Assembly: GCA_002211745.1 (NCBI GenBank)
Contig: CP022114.1
Location: 1,178,001 to 1,242,000, forward strand
Direction of reading: 5' to 3'
Length of the DNA: 64,000 nt
DNA from: Kluyvera genomosp. 3
Lineage (GTDB): Bacteria; Pseudomonadota; Gammaproteobacteria; Enterobacterales; Enterobacteriaceae
The notes under the pieces were generated by a model, which worked only from the letters and a program-made list of their open reading frames with translations, made no database searches and was not told where the DNA came from. This document shows, piece by piece, positions 1 through 12,069 of the stretch (the stretch's first letter is position 1; each line of letters begins with the position of its first letter). Both the position numbers and the translations under genes were made by a program.

Positions 1-1
1 A

Positions 2-49
2 GGTCATTCAATGAGTGGCCTCGATAATGTCAACCTGAGGAAACAGTAA
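2..49 (+). CDS. 3' end of an unidentified phage gene (partial)
   Basis: The frame starting at base 2 is open from the window edge and ends with TAA at 47-49. It leaves only about 15 residues, ending NLRKQ. Its stop overlaps the ATG of the terminase small subunit by one base, which is typical of translational coupling in phage operons. Too little is visible to identify the product. Confidence 0.4.
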   Translation, partial: GHSMSGLDNVNLRKQ

Positions 50-788
50 TGGCAAAACCGGACTGGGGCGAGCTTCAGCAACGGTTCCTGTCCGAACATG
101 CCACATCCGGCATTTCCCGAAAGAATGGTGCGAAGCGCAGGGACTGAATTACTCGACCGCAAAGCGCTACATCAAAGTTACGAATTACGGTGCGAATTCG
201 CAGAAAGGAAGCGCGAAAAAAAATGCGAATTCGCAGAAGGGAAAGAGTAGTAAGCAAAGGACATCAGCAAAAGCTGATAAGCCAGCAAATCGCAATAAGC
301 CTTCAAATTCTCCAGAAACGAAACCGATACGCGGCACGCGGCGCTCACCGCCAACAAACCCATTCCAGCCCGGCAATCAGCATGCACTGAAACACGGTGG
401 CTACGGTCGCCGCATGCTGCTCTCTGACGCTGTGACGGAAGACGCTCAGGCGCTGACGCTGGATGATGAGTTGTTCTGGCTGCGAGCTGCGAGCCTCACC
501 GCTGCGGAGAATATTGGTCGCTGGCGTGAAGAGTTGGAAGGAGCGGACACCGAAGAGGCGAAGGTACTGCACGACCTTATTTCTTCCGCTGAGAAATCCA
601 TGCACCGCAATACGGCGCGCATTGAGTCCCTCGAGTACACGAAGGGGAACCTCGCGAAGATGCAGGTGGATTCAGCTTACCGAGAAGCCGCGACCGAGAA
701 GATAGAGCTTGAAGTGGGCGTGTTGAAAGACGGCGGCAGCGATAACGCGATCGTCGTGCATAACGCATTGCCAATACCAGGAAGATGA
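49..788 (+). CDS. Phage terminase small subunit (frameshifted)
   Basis: Probable DNA-recognition subunit of the packaging terminase, inferred from its place just before the large subunit and from its layout. An N-terminal helix-turn-helix-like region (W-C-E-A-Q-G-L-N-Y) is followed by a basic, low-complexity linker with a doubled ANSQKG motif, then a helical acidic C-terminus (residues about 120-246). The start at 49 gives 246 residues once one C is restored in the C-run at 116-118. As written, the N-terminal frame stops after about 32 residues. The gene ends one base before terL. The 15-base repeat in the linker suggests local duplication. Confidence 0.75.
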
Positions 789-789
789 T

Positions 790-2111
790 ATGGCTGATAT
801 TCACCTGCCTACGCTGCACGATGGGCAGCTGAAAGTCTGGTCTGATGCCTGGGATTATCCACTTAACGCGGTACGCTGCGGACGTCGGTGGGGTAAGACC
901 TTCATGCTTTCCAGTGCTGCCGTTACGTACTCCACTGCACCATTTAAACGCCCGGGTATGGATATAGAGCTCGGCGGCCGGGTGGGCATCTTCACCGCTG
1001 AATATCGTCAGTATCAGGAGATCTACGACAAGCTCGAAGAAATCCTGCTCCCACTGAAGAAAAGCTTTAGCCGCCAGGAAAAGCGCCTGCTGCTGAAGAA
1101 CGGAGGCAAGGTCGACTTCTGGGTTACCAACGACAACAAACTGGCCGGGCGCGGTCGTGAATATGATCTGGTTCTGATTGATGAGGCCGCATTCACCAAA
1201 TCGCCTGAAATGCTCACGGAGATATGGCCCAAGTCCATAAAGCCTACGTTGCTGACGACAAAGGGGCGTGCCTACGTATTCTCTACGCCTGATGGTGTTG
1301 ATGAGGACAACTTCTTCTACGCCATCTGCAATGACCCGAAGCATGGCTTTCATCAGCACCATGCGCCGACATCTTCAAACCCGTTTGTTCCTCCTGACGA
1401 GCTAGAGAGAGAAAGGGAGCGCTGCGAGCCTCGAGTATTCCGCCAGGAGTTTCTCGCGGAGTTTGTGGACTGGTCCGCTGATGCTCTGTTTGACGTGAGT
1501 AAGTGGTTTGTCGACGAGCAGCCAGTTGATTACCCGGAAATGTGCCAGGCGGTATTTGCCGTTATGGATACTGCGGTTAAAGGCGGCGCTGAGCACGACG
1601 GAACTGCCGTTGTCTATTACGCCGTTGATACGCGCCCGGCCTGATGCGCTTAACGATCCTCGACTGGGATGTGGTGCAGATTGATGGCGCGCTGCTCGAA
1701 GTATGGATGCCGTCAGTATTTGAGAGGCTCAACGAACTTTCAGGCCAATGCGTAGCCGTCAACGGCAGCCTGGGCGTGTTTATCGAAGACGCCAGTATGG
1801 GCAGCATCCTTCTGCAAAAGGGCGAAAGCCTCGGATGGCCGGTCAACAAGATTGAGTCCGCCCTGACCAGCAAAGGTAAGGACGAGCGCGCCATTATGGC
1901 ATCAGGTTATCACTACCGCGGACTAGCGAAGATATCCCGGTATGCCTACGAGAAAACCGCCGTATTCAAAGGTGAGACCGCAAACCACCTCCATAAGCAG
2001 GTTTCCCGCTTCCACCTGGCCGACAAGAAAGCGCAGAACCGCGCTGACGACCTGCTCGATGACTATACCTACGGGCTAATCATCGCGTTCGGTAACGGCG
2101 ACGCACTCTGA
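790..2111 (+). CDS. Phage terminase large subunit (frameshifted)
   Basis: ATP-driven packaging motor and nuclease that loads phage DNA into the prohead. Walker A is visible as GRRWGKT near residue 31 and Walker B as LVLIDEAAF near residue 125. The C-terminal half (from about residue 255, DTAVKGGAEHDGTAVV) looks like the RNase H-type nuclease domain with its first acidic residue. The frame breaks at the GG at 1638-1639; one added G joins the two halves into 440 residues, normal for the family. It sits between the small subunit and the portal, the standard packaging order. Confidence 0.9.
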
Positions 2112-2122
2112 CGAGAAAACCA

Positions 2123-3541
2123 ATGAACGAAGATGATTTCGAAATCGGCAGCAGCTCGCCGGAGCTTGTCACGCTCCTGGAAAGTGATGATATCCAGCCG
2201 GGGATGACGGCGGGCTATCAGACCTGCAAAACGATTTACCTTTACCACCCGCTAGGCGGGAAGATGGTCGACCGCCCGGTTAAGATGGCAATGAATGAGC
2301 CGCGTACCGTCCACGTAGCCGGAACGTACTCGCTTGAGCAGCGCCTGCGGGATGCATTCGAAAAAGAGTGGAAAGCTCTCGGAGCGGATCGTCATATCGC
2401 TAATGCGGCGCGTATTGCGCGCATCTACGGTACGGCGGCTATTGCGATGCTGGTGGATAATCAGGAACCGTCACAGGCGGTAGACTTCACCACGCTGTAC
2501 AAGCACAACGTCAGCTTCAATATTCTGGACCCGCTCAACACCGCCGGAAGTATCGTGCTGAATCAGGATCCGAATGCTCGCGACTTCCAGAAAGTTGATG
2601 GAATTACTGTTGCCAGTAAGGCGTACCACAAATCGCGCTGTGTCGTTATTCAGAACGAAGACCCGATTTACCTGGCGTACAACCCGGCAGCATTCGGTTT
2701 TACCGGGCGTAGCGTCTACCAGCGCGCGCTGTTTCCTCTGAAATCGTTCATCCAGACCATGCGCACCGATGACATGGTTGCCGTGAAGGGTGGCTTGCTG
2801 GTTACCAAAATCAAAGGTCCAAGCTCTGTCGTAAACAACATGATGCAGAAGCTCAGTGGCATTAAAAGAATGTTGTTGAAGCGAGGGAAAACCGGCGATG
2901 TTCTGCAAATTGGGGAGCATGACGATATAAAATCAATCGACCTGAGCAACCTCGAAAAGCCGCTCGACTCAGCGCGTAACCACATCCTGGCGAATATCGC
3001 CGCGGCTGCTGACATGCCCGCAATCATCCTCAATAGCGAAACCTTCACCCAGGGGTTTGGCGAAGGTACGGAAGATGCCAAGGCTGTTGCCGTGTACATC
3101 GATGACATGCGCGCCTGGATGGAGACGCTGTACAACTTCTTCATCCGCATTTGCCAGTACCGGGCATGGAGCATTGAGTTCTTCCAGGCTCTTCGTGCTG
3201 AAATGCCGGAATTGAAGGTTACGTACACCGCCTACTTCACCAAGTGGATAAACAACTTTGAGTACCGCTGGCCGTCATCCCTGAAAGAGGCGGAGAGCGA
3301 GAAGGTGAAAGTCGATGAGATACGCTTCAAAGCGATTATCAGCATGGCTGAGGTGTTGCTTCCACAGCTGAAGGATGACCCGACGAACCGGGCAGACCTC
3401 ATCGAGTGGATGCAGCAGAACGCCAACGCTAATGAACGACTGTTCCCGCAGCGTCTGGATCTGGATTACGACTCTCTCGAAGCCAACCCGCCGAAAGGGG
3501 AACCACCCGAGTCTGAGCCTGGCGGCGGGATGATGCTATGA
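2123..3541 (+). CDS. Phage portal protein (DUF1073-like)
   Basis: Intact 472-residue protein that I assign as the portal, the dodecameric ring at the capsid vertex through which DNA enters and to which the tail attaches. The N-terminal region (TAGYQTCKTIYLYHPL, RIARIYGTAAIAML) and length resemble the DUF1073-type portals of tailed phages. The position between terminase and head morphogenesis protein supports this. The last codons overlap the next gene (ATGA at 3538). It is one of the few prophage genes here without a frame break. Confidence 0.85.
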   Translation: MNEDDFEIGSSSPELVTLLESDDIQPGMTAGYQTCKTIYLYHPLGGKMVDRPVKMAMNEPRTVHVAGTYSLEQRLRDAFEKEWKALGADRHIANAARIARIYGTAAIAMLVDNQEPSQAVDFTTLYKHNVSFNILDPLNTAGSIVLNQDPNARDFQKVDGITVASKAYHKSRCVVIQNEDPIYLAYNPAAFGFTGRSVYQRALFPLKSFIQTMRTDDMVAVKGGLLVTKIKGPSSVVNNMMQKLSGIKRMLLKRGKTGDVLQIGEHDDIKSIDLSNLEKPLDSARNHILANIAAAADMPAIILNSETFTQGFGEGTEDAKAVAVYIDDMRAWMETLYNFFIRICQYRAWSIEFFQALRAEMPELKVTYTAYFTKWINNFEYRWPSSLKEAESEKVKVDEIRFKAIISMAEVLLPQLKDDPTNRADLIEWMQQNANANERLFPQRLDLDYDSLEANPPKGEPPESEPGGGMML

Positions 3542-4360
3542 ACACCTTCACCAGAACCGTACGCGATGCGGTGAAGTTCTTTCTTCGTAATGGGTACTCA
3601 TCACGTGAAGAACTGGAGCGCTGGCAGGCTCTAATCCGACAGGCTGCTGAAGGGGAAACGGCGGACGATTACCTTGCGATGGTCACCAGGAGCCTGACGA
3701 AATCCTACGACCTTCAGGTTACCCGAGCGGGGCGCTAAAGCGGCACAAGGGCTAACGCGTTTCACGATTAACTACCTTGAGCCGAAATTGCGCGCCGAGC
3801 TCGACCGCCGGATCCTTTCCAGCGTCGACCTGATTCAGCTCAACCGGCGAAAGGCCATCGACACCACGCTATCCCGCTTTAGTGGCTGGGCGAGCAGTAT
3901 CCCGACGGCTGATTCCATCGCTCTGACGGGCGTGCAGGGAACCATGCTGGATACCGCCCAGCACATTCAGAAATCTGCCGAACAGGTCGACTTCGAAGCG
4001 CGGCGGGTGATGATTGACCAGAACCATAAGCTGATAGCCAACATCGACAACGTGATCGCAACCAGTAATAACGCGATCGCGGCGATTTGGCACAGCCACT
4101 GGCGCCAGTCCGGCTACGACTTCCGAGAGGACCACAAAGAACGCGATCAGTTGTTCTATCTGATACGCGGAAACTGGGCGCAGAAAAACGGATACGTGAA
4201 AGCCGGTCCTGCGGGTTATCTCGACGAAATCACGCAGCCAGGTGAAGAGGTCTTTTGCCGCTGCTACGTCACCTACATCTACAACCTCCGCAGCATCCCT
4301 GAATACATGCTGACCCAGAAAGGCAGCAAGTTTATGGAGTCGATTAAGAAAGCAGCATAG
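3538..4360 (+). CDS. Phage head morphogenesis protein, SPP1 gp7-like (frameshifted)
   Basis: Minor head protein of the SPP1 gp7/Mu F type, associated with the portal and needed for capsid assembly or DNA ejection. The C-terminal region has the family's Cys-rich end (FCRCYVTYIYNLRS) after an aromatic HWRQSGYDF segment. The N-terminal 66 residues and the rest are in different frames. Restoring one G in 3729-3732 and one in 3749-3751 reads through as RAGALKRHKGLTRFTINYLE; removing one G at 3729-3732 is the alternative. The reading frame resumes before the TTG at 3788, which is not a real start. About 274 residues. Confidence 0.8.
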
Positions 4361-4372
4361 GAGCATTGAATC

Positions 4373-5987
<1,615 letters not shown>

Positions 5988-6002
5988 TGGGAGCTTTAAA
6001 GC

Positions 6003-6878
6003 ATGGCTAATTTATCACTCAACCCGATGACCACCACGAATGCGCTTGGCTCATTTAGCGTGCAGTCTGATGGTTATATTCAGGGGGTTGCCCTTGACGA
6101 TCCGGCAAACCGTTTCAACCTGTCATCCGGTACCGTCGTATCAACGGAAACGAAACCCATGTGGGGCGGCCTGGCTATCGCCGAGCTTTTGCCTGGAAAC
6201 CAGTCAAGTCCGCGCGGCTCGAATATTCGCCGAGCAGTATCGGTAGATGAACTGGAAGGATTTACGGTGTTCAATCAGGCTCACAATGGCCTGACTACGC
6301 CACAATCTCCGGTTCCGCAGTTCGCGTCTGGTATGAGCGTGTCTTATTACCGACTCGGTTCTAACATGCGAGTCCCGCTTAAAGCGTCGGCGCAAGTGGT
6401 TGCGCTGGGAACCTCGGGTGCATCGGTGCGCACTCCGCTGGCCTGGAACTTTGTACACGACGAAGTAACTACCGCTGCGGCTGCTGGTTACTCAGGCTCT
6501 GATATCGACACCACTGCCGTGACATACACCTCTGGTGTGGCGACTGCGACCACTGCCTCCGCACACGGCCTGACCGCTGGCCAGTACGTGAAAATAAGCG
6601 GCGTGGTACCGGCGGCCTATAACGGCACTGTCGTTGTTTTGTCGGTCCCATCCACAACCACATTCACCTACGCACCGGCCACCGCACCAAGCGGCTCCGC
6701 TACGACTCAGGGCGCTATCGGTGCAGTAGATATTGCAGACATCACTCTGCCGGTGAAGCTGCTCGCCGTTGGTACGGAAAACGCTAAAACTGTCAGTTAT
6801 GACAGCGCTACCGGATTCCTTACCTGGGCCACAACGACAGCATTGCGCTGGTCTTACTTTAATAGGGAGCTGACTTAA
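6003..6878 (+). CDS. Phage capsid cement/decoration protein with inserted beta module
   Basis: Intact 291-residue protein, by position a head cement (decoration) protein that stabilises the shell. N- and C-terminal parts are split by a Thr/Ala/Gly-rich segment (nucleotides 6520-6720) carrying AHGLTAGQYVKISG and AAYNGTVVV. That segment looks like a self-contained beta module, and the tail sheath and baseplate J proteins carry the same pattern. It lies 15 bases after the Nudix-DUF2213 gene and is followed at once by the capsid gene. The cement assignment rests on resemblance to Gp24-type cement proteins from memory and is less certain than the virion role. Confidence 0.6.
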   Translation: MANLSLNPMTTTNALGSFSVQSDGYIQGVALDDPANRFNLSSGTVVSTETKPMWGGLAIAELLPGNQSSPRGSNIRRAVSVDELEGFTVFNQAHNGLTTPQSPVPQFASGMSVSYYRLGSNMRVPLKASAQVVALGTSGASVRTPLAWNFVHDEVTTAAAAGYSGSDIDTTAVTYTSGVATATTASAHGLTAGQYVKISGVVPAAYNGTVVVLSVPSTTTFTYAPATAPSGSATTQGAIGAVDIADITLPVKLLAVGTENAKTVSYDSATGFLTWATTTALRWSYFNRELT

Positions 6879-7905
6879 ATGGCTGCAATTACCCCAGCTA
6901 CACCATCGTCAATCCGTCGTATGTTGCGCCGGAATTGATCATCAGTTACCAGCAGGCGTCCGGCGCGTTTGAAACCATCGCAAGCGGTAATCCGCAGGTT
7001 CGCCTTGGCACTGGCGACCAGTACGTTTACATGCGCAGTCTGGATATCCGCACCCAGGTTACTTCCAGCCAGTCTGGTAACGGCAACCAGTTGCCAAGCG
7101 TGGCGCTGGATGCGCGCATGATTTCCACACCAACCTACATGTTCCGTGCCCGCGGTATCTATGATCATCACGATACTGCCGCTGCTGGTAACTGGAATGT
7201 GGCGTTACCTGAAGCCCAGCGCCTTGGCATGCGTCAGGGCATCTTCCAGCAGCTCCGCAACGCGTTGTTGTTTGGTATGAACCCGGCAGGTGGAGAGGGC
7301 ATGCTCAACACCGTTGGCGCGACTACTGAAACACTGCCAGCTGATAGCGACGGCAACACTACCGTTTTGACCTATGACCACGGTCAGATGGCCGTTTACC
7401 TGCTTGGCCATGTGCAGGCTGCGTTAACCCGCACCATGCAACTTGGCCGCCAGCTGCGCGTCGTCATTCTCGGCCTCAGCGCGTGCTTGGCGCCATGGAG
7501 ATTCAGCAGATTGTCCAGCTGACTTCATACCAGCGTCCGGGCGGCGGTACAGCGACCGTGAAAGGAACCATGGCTGGTGTTCTCTCTGATGCCGGGATTC
7601 AGATTGACTGGGTTTATGACGATACCCTGATTGGTGCCGGTGCTGGTGGCACGGATGCGGTGATGATTACCATCCCTGAAGTTGAGGTACCGGAGGTTAA
7701 CCCGACCATTAACACGAACGAATTTGCGAAACTGTCTCCATCTCTGGCGGCAAACGCACTGATGTTCTGCGACATGGCCGCACCTCGCGAAATCCCGACC
7801 CCGATCCCGGGCGGCGCGGTGGATGTTCTTTCTGAACTGCGCTCCACTTCTGGCTGGGCTGTTCGTCCGGAAGCTATCACCATCCTGTCGATGGCCTATC
7901 AGTAA
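6879..7905 (+). CDS. Phage major capsid protein, DUF2184-like (frameshifted)
   Basis: Probable HK97-fold shell protein. Restored it has 342 residues beginning MAAITPSYTIVNPSYV and ending in a segment with PREIPTPIPGGAVDVLSELR, features I associate with DUF2184 capsid proteins. The frame is broken by loss of one C in 6892-6895, very near the start, and one C in 7474-7475. Without correction the start codon reads only about 18 residues. It follows the scaffold and cement genes and is closed by a strong terminator at 7926-7958, as expected for the most abundant product. Confidence 0.8.
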
Positions 7906-7925
7906 TAAAACAGTCGCAATCAAAG

Positions 7926-7958
7926 AGCCCTTTCCGGAACCCGGCGGGGCTTTTTTTT
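7926..7958 (+). terminator. Rho-independent terminator after the capsid gene
   Basis: A GC-rich hairpin (AGCCC pairing with GGGCT around an inner CCGG/CCGG stem) is followed by eight T residues. It lies 20 bases after the capsid stop and probably tapers transcription between head and tail genes. Confidence 0.8.
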
Positions 7959-7970
7959 GAGGGAAATCCA

Positions 7971-8446
7971 GTGAAACTCTATATCGCCAACACAACTAAG
8001 CAGCGCCATATCTTCACCTTCCGCGTTCTGGAATCAGGCCGCCTGCGTCAAATCCCGATCACTCACGGCTCACAGATGATGGTGCATGAAGGCTCAACTG
8101 AAGAGCTGAATGCCATTATCAGCCACCATGCCGTTTACGGCCTGGTTGATGCATCGAAAATCGACCAAAACAAAGACTTTATCGGTCTGTGCTACAGCAT
8201 CGATAAGCCGGTGCCAGCGAAGCTCATCGAAAAAGCGCTGCGCGATAACGATAACTTCCTCACCCGCAACGCGCATAACCGCCGTCAGGCCTCCGTAGCG
8301 GCGCTGGATAGCTCTCTGCGTGAAAGTGGAACCGGGTACTCTGGCGACATGGAAATCAGCGCAGAGCAAACGAAAGGGCGTGACGATACCGACGAGACCC
8401 GACGGTGAGCGAAACCATCGCGACGGAGAAGCGGGGTAAAAAGTAA
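7971..8446 (+). CDS. Phage head-tail region protein, unknown function (frameshifted)
   Basis: I do not recognise the family. It starts with GTG at 7971 behind a GAGGGA ribosome-binding site just after the terminator. The N-terminal half is compact (IFTFRVLESGRLRQIPITHG) and the C-terminus is polar. As written it stops at 8408. Adding one C to 8398-8400 extends it to TAA at 8444-8446 (ending EKRGKK), whose last base is the first of the next ATG. Restored length is 158 residues. By position it may be a head completion or adaptor protein. Confidence 0.6.
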
Positions 8447-8873
8447 TGACCACCAGTCTGTCGGGTTTTATCGAATTCGTTCGAGCTGACATGGGGATTA
8501 CCACAGACCAGGTTCCCGACGACTCGCCGTCATTTACTTTGGCGTATGGCGGCGCGGTTGAGTGGGTTAACCAAGATATCGCGATCGTCATGCCAAACTT
8601 TTACACCGTTGCCGTTTATAACCTCGGTGCGTCGTTCCTGGTCAACTACGGAACCGAGTCCGTTTTCGCCGAGTTCAGGAAGGAATACGGCCTCAATAAC
8701 TTTAAAGCTGGCGTCATTACTGGTGCTGGTGATAACTCAACGAGCTCGCAGCGTCTGGTCCCTGATTTCTTCAAAGACCTTTCTCTGGCGGATCTGCAGA
8801 TGCTGCAAGACCCATGGGCCGTCGTTATCTGATGATTGCTCAGCAGTTCGGCAGCTTGTGGGGGCTCTCATGA
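8446..8873 (+). CDS. Phage connector protein, DUF4054-like (frameshifted)
   Basis: Small protein in the head-tail connector block. Start ATG at 8446 overlaps the previous stop. The helical N-terminus (FIEFVRADMGITTDQ) and size recall DUF4054 phage proteins; this is a memory-based match. Adding one G to the run 8816-8818 continues the protein to TGA at 8871-8873 and gives 142 residues. The ORF otherwise ends at 8832. The next gene's ATG (8870) overlaps the restored stop. Confidence 0.6.
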
Positions 8874-9303
8874 TCACCCTGCATCTTGGTGTGATGGACA
8901 TCCCTACGAGGACGAGAACACCACCACTGGTGATGTGGCTGAGTTCCTCGAGGGGAAGTACAAAATCATGCAGACGTTCTTCGACCGTCACGGTCAGGAT
9001 ATTGCCGCTCTGATGGCTGACGACCTTGCTGGTGGTCTGGAAAACATGCTGGCAGGTGCGCCGACGCCTCGCGACCCTTTCGCGGAGTCGATGTCGCGTG
9101 TTCATGACTTGTTTGTCGCCTTCCTTGATAACGAAGAGATGAACGGCATTGATGGCGTCCCGACCCGGCGCGCGCTGCTGGGCATCAGTAAGCGCTTTAA
9201 AAACAAAAAAGGTAATCCAAGACCCTCATTTATCGATACCGGGACATACCAGGCAGCGATGCGCGCCTGGGTAAGCGGGGTGCTGAATGCCTTCCCTCAG
9301 TGA
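8870..9303 (+). CDS. Phage head-tail/neck protein, unknown family (frameshifted)
   Basis: Unrecognised product of about 144 residues. The natural start is ATG at 8870, overlapping the restored stop of the previous gene. One C is missing in 8902-8904, after which the frame runs DENTTTGDVAEFLEGKYKI to the stop at 9303. The last 17 bases overlap the next gene. Its place between connector and neck/tail genes suggests head-tail joining or tail completion. Confidence 0.55.
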
Positions 9304-10228
9304 ACTGCAACAAACTGCTAAGACCGAGCTTAACGCCGCTCTGACGCAGGGACTTGATGATCTAAGCCGCTATGAGGTGGTGACCTTCACGAAGTACATC
9401 CGCAAGGTATTACCGCTGGATGGCTTCGTTTTCTGGGTAAAAGCCTCTGTGCTGAGTGATGACCCTGACCCCGCGCCGGATACGAAGGATGTTAAGGGCT
9501 TTTTGCACCTGACCACCGAAAGTATTCAGGACGACGAGCAGCTATACGATCGCAACGTGGTGACGTTTACCGCGCAATCAGATATTGACCCGTTCAATGA
9601 CATTGGCGGTGACGTGCTCTACATCGGTGAGTTCTTCGGCATCCAGTTCTCGTTCTCCCGGCGTACTGGGTTGAATGAGTCGGCTGGGCTGTTCCACTAT
9701 ACCGGCGAGGCGATTTTCCCGTATATGCGGTCGCAGATTATCAACTCTGCCGCCGATATCGATCTGAATGATGTGGTGGTATCCAGTTCGCTGCCCATCT
9801 GGCTGACTCTCAACCAGTTCATGCCTATGTACCCGGCCATGCTTTCGTTGCAGAACCTGACGCCGCCTTACGCAACTGTGAAGTGCTCAAACCCTGTGGG
9901 TGTGGCCTCAGGCTCTTATCTGGATGACCATTCAAGCCAGTGGCAGCTCGTCAGCGAAGAAGTGACCATTTCTATAACCGGGTTGCGAAACGCCGCGGCG
10001 GAAGATTTTCTGACCTACGTTCACCAATACACCATGGGTGATGATGCCGAAATGGGCGTAATGAATATTCCTGTCATTCAGGATGACCGCATTACCCAGA
10101 ACGAGTTGAACATCATCGCGATGCGTAAAACCATCAAATTCAAAATCAACTATTACCAACAGCGAATGAGGAATGTTGCGCGCTCGCTGATCCTGTCTGC
10201 AATTCCATCCATTTACGTGGGGAAATAG
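9287..10228 (+). CDS. Phage neck/tail protein, unknown family
   Basis: Intact 313-residue protein immediately upstream of the sheath gene. No motif identifies it with certainty. It has a mixed alpha/beta composition and ends in a basic helix before YVGK. The start ATG at 9287 lies inside the end of the previous gene, suggesting coupled translation. By position it is probably a neck or tail-terminator component of the contractile tail. Confidence 0.55.
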   Translation: MPSLSELQQTAKTELNAALTQGLDDLSRYEVVTFTKYIRKVLPLDGFVFWVKASVLSDDPDPAPDTKDVKGFLHLTTESIQDDEQLYDRNVVTFTAQSDIDPFNDIGGDVLYIGEFFGIQFSFSRRTGLNESAGLFHYTGEAIFPYMRSQIINSAADIDLNDVVVSSSLPIWLTLNQFMPMYPAMLSLQNLTPPYATVKCSNPVGVASGSYLDDHSSQWQLVSEEVTISITGLRNAAAEDFLTYVHQYTMGDDAEMGVMNIPVIQDDRITQNELNIIAMRKTIKFKINYYQQRMRNVARSLILSAIPSIYVGK

Positions 10229-10232
10229 CCAA

Positions 10233-11627
10233 ATGGCAATTGTTAACATCAACGTATCGGTAACCAACCCGCCGAAGCCGTCCCAATTGCTGAAGTCCGG
10301 CGCGCTGGTTTCGGTCGGCGGCACCACACTAACAGCGGGCAGCTACCAGTTACTTTCAACGAAAGATGATCTGAAAAGCATCCTTGCACCGGCGAAAACC
10401 ATTACGGCGCTCGCCTGGGCGGCGAACGTGGTTACTGTGACGCTCTCGGCAGCGCACGGCTGGACAACTGGCGATACCGTTCCGGTGGTTATCTCAGGGG
10501 CAGCGCCAACCGCCTACAACGGGGCATTTACGGCAACGGTCACCAGCTCAACAGAGTTTACCTATCCGCTCAGTTCAGATCCGGGCACCGCGACAACCAT
10601 GGGAACGGTAACCACCGTTAGTGCGCTTGAAATCCAGCAGATGAACACCTCGTACTGGGCTCAGGGTACAAACCGTTCCGTGTATGTACTCGAGTTAGGC
10701 GGCGTCAGCAATGTTGATGCGATTATGGCTCTGAGCGATTTTATCGATGAAGATATTGCGCTGGGAAACACTTACCAGACGTTCTTCTCGTACCTTGTGC
10801 CGCGTGAGTTTGCTGATGAAGCAACATTCAAAACCCTGACCGGTCTCTATACGTCGCCGAGCTCACTGGTTTACTTCTTTGTGACCACTACTATCGCAAA
10901 TTATGCCGATTGGGTTGCTACCGCAAACAAATCTGTATGTGCTGGCGTTGAGGCTCCGGCGATTGCCGCAAGCGAGTTCTCCATGGCGGCAGTTTTTCAA
11001 TCATCCTTGTCCAACGACCCTGGCTCCTCGAATCAGGTTCCGCCGATGGCCTGGCGCTTCATGTACGGTGTGACGGAATATCCGCCAGCAGGTAACAGCA
11101 CGCTGTTGAAAACGCTGCAGGATAACAACATCAACTATATCGGCTCAGCGGCGGAAGGCGGCCTGAGCAACAAGATGCTGGTGGCCGGTCACATGCTTGA
11201 CGGAAAACCTTTCAACTACTGGTATTCGGTAGCCTGGGCAGCTATCAATCTTGAGTTGGATCTGGCGAACGAGGTGATCAACGGCTCCAACACCAATATC
11301 AACCCGCTCTACTACGAGCAGAACGGCATTGACCGATTGCAGAACCGCGCGCTGAAGACGCTGCGTAACGGCATCAGCTACGGGCTGATTCTGGGGCAGA
11401 CTGTAGGCACCAAGCTCACTCAGACCGATTTCAATGCGGAATATGAAAATGGAACATACGCAGGCAATGCGGTTATCAATGCGGTTCCGTTCTCCAGCTA
11501 TACCAGCCTAAATCCATCGGATTACCAGGACGGTAAATATAACGGCCTCAGCGCTGTTATTACTCCGCGCCGCGGCTTCGAATCCATCACGTTTAACGTG
11601 AACGTAACTAACTTTGTAGGGGCGTAA
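10233..11627 (+). CDS. Contractile tail sheath protein (DUF3383-like)
   Basis: Intact 464-residue protein, the likely sheath subunit that contracts to drive the tube through the envelope. N-terminal region, length and position before a tube-sized gene agree with DUF3383-type sheath proteins. A Thr/Gly-rich beta segment (nucleotides about 10403-10622: AHGWTTGDTV, TAYNGAFTATV, TEFTY) appears inserted into the N-terminal third and matches a segment in the cement protein. The C-terminus (ITPRRGFESITFNVNVTNFVGA) is conserved-looking. The tube gene starts three bases after the stop. Confidence 0.8.
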   Translation: MAIVNINVSVTNPPKPSQLLKSGALVSVGGTTLTAGSYQLLSTKDDLKSILAPAKTITALAWAANVVTVTLSAAHGWTTGDTVPVVISGAAPTAYNGAFTATVTSSTEFTYPLSSDPGTATTMGTVTTVSALEIQQMNTSYWAQGTNRSVYVLELGGVSNVDAIMALSDFIDEDIALGNTYQTFFSYLVPREFADEATFKTLTGLYTSPSSLVYFFVTTTIANYADWVATANKSVCAGVEAPAIAASEFSMAAVFQSSLSNDPGSSNQVPPMAWRFMYGVTEYPPAGNSTLLKTLQDNNINYIGSAAEGGLSNKMLVAGHMLDGKPFNYWYSVAWAAINLELDLANEVINGSNTNINPLYYEQNGIDRLQNRALKTLRNGISYGLILGQTVGTKLTQTDFNAEYENGTYAGNAVINAVPFSSYTSLNPSDYQDGKYNGLSAVITPRRGFESITFNVNVTNFVGA

Positions 11628-11630
11628 AAA

Positions 11631-12067
11631 ATGGGAAACCCAATGGTGCCTCAGGGCTTTTTGAACCGCGTCAAAGGGCCGTCTCAGTTACTGATAACCC
11701 CAATTTAAACATCACTGCGCCATACCTCGGGAAAGAGATGATCAGCCTGCGCCCTGACGGAGCAGCAACAGATATTATCCCTACGGCAACCGGTACTGTA
11801 GGTAGCCAGGTTCCATATCAGCAGGTGACGCTCACCGTTCATCTGCTGAAAACGCAGTCCATCGGTGCTAGCTACCAGCAGCGCTTTCTGACCGATACCT
11901 CTCTGGGTGAAGTTGTTGTTACTCCTGATGCAACTACGTTTGGTAATTACACCTTACAGAACTGCTACCTGGTGAACTTCAACGAACTCTCTTTCAGCGG
12001 AGCTGATGCCGGGTACGTCGTGACGATTTCAGGGTATCTGCCGATTAACGACAATATGTGGAACTGA
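11631..12067 (+). CDS. Tail tube protein, DUF3277-like (frameshifted)
   Basis: Probable inner tube subunit: 145 residues when corrected, directly after the sheath gene, with a beta-rich sequence. ATG at 11631 opens a frame that stops after 25 residues. Adding one G to 11676-11678 joins it to the long downstream frame (SVTDNPNLNITAPYLGKEM). The C-terminus (FSGADAGYVVTISGYLPIND) is intact. The next gene starts within a few bases of, or overlapping, the stop. Confidence 0.7.
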
Positions 12068-12069
12068 TC

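Noticed and set aside
3788-3790. TTG as a start for a separate head protein
   Set aside because: The same frame is open upstream to 3722 with family-like sequence; the TTG is an internal Leu codon.
7483-7522. Two overlapping genes in the capsid region
   Set aside because: The overlap comes from one missing C at 7474-7475; the joined protein reads smoothly as one capsid protein.
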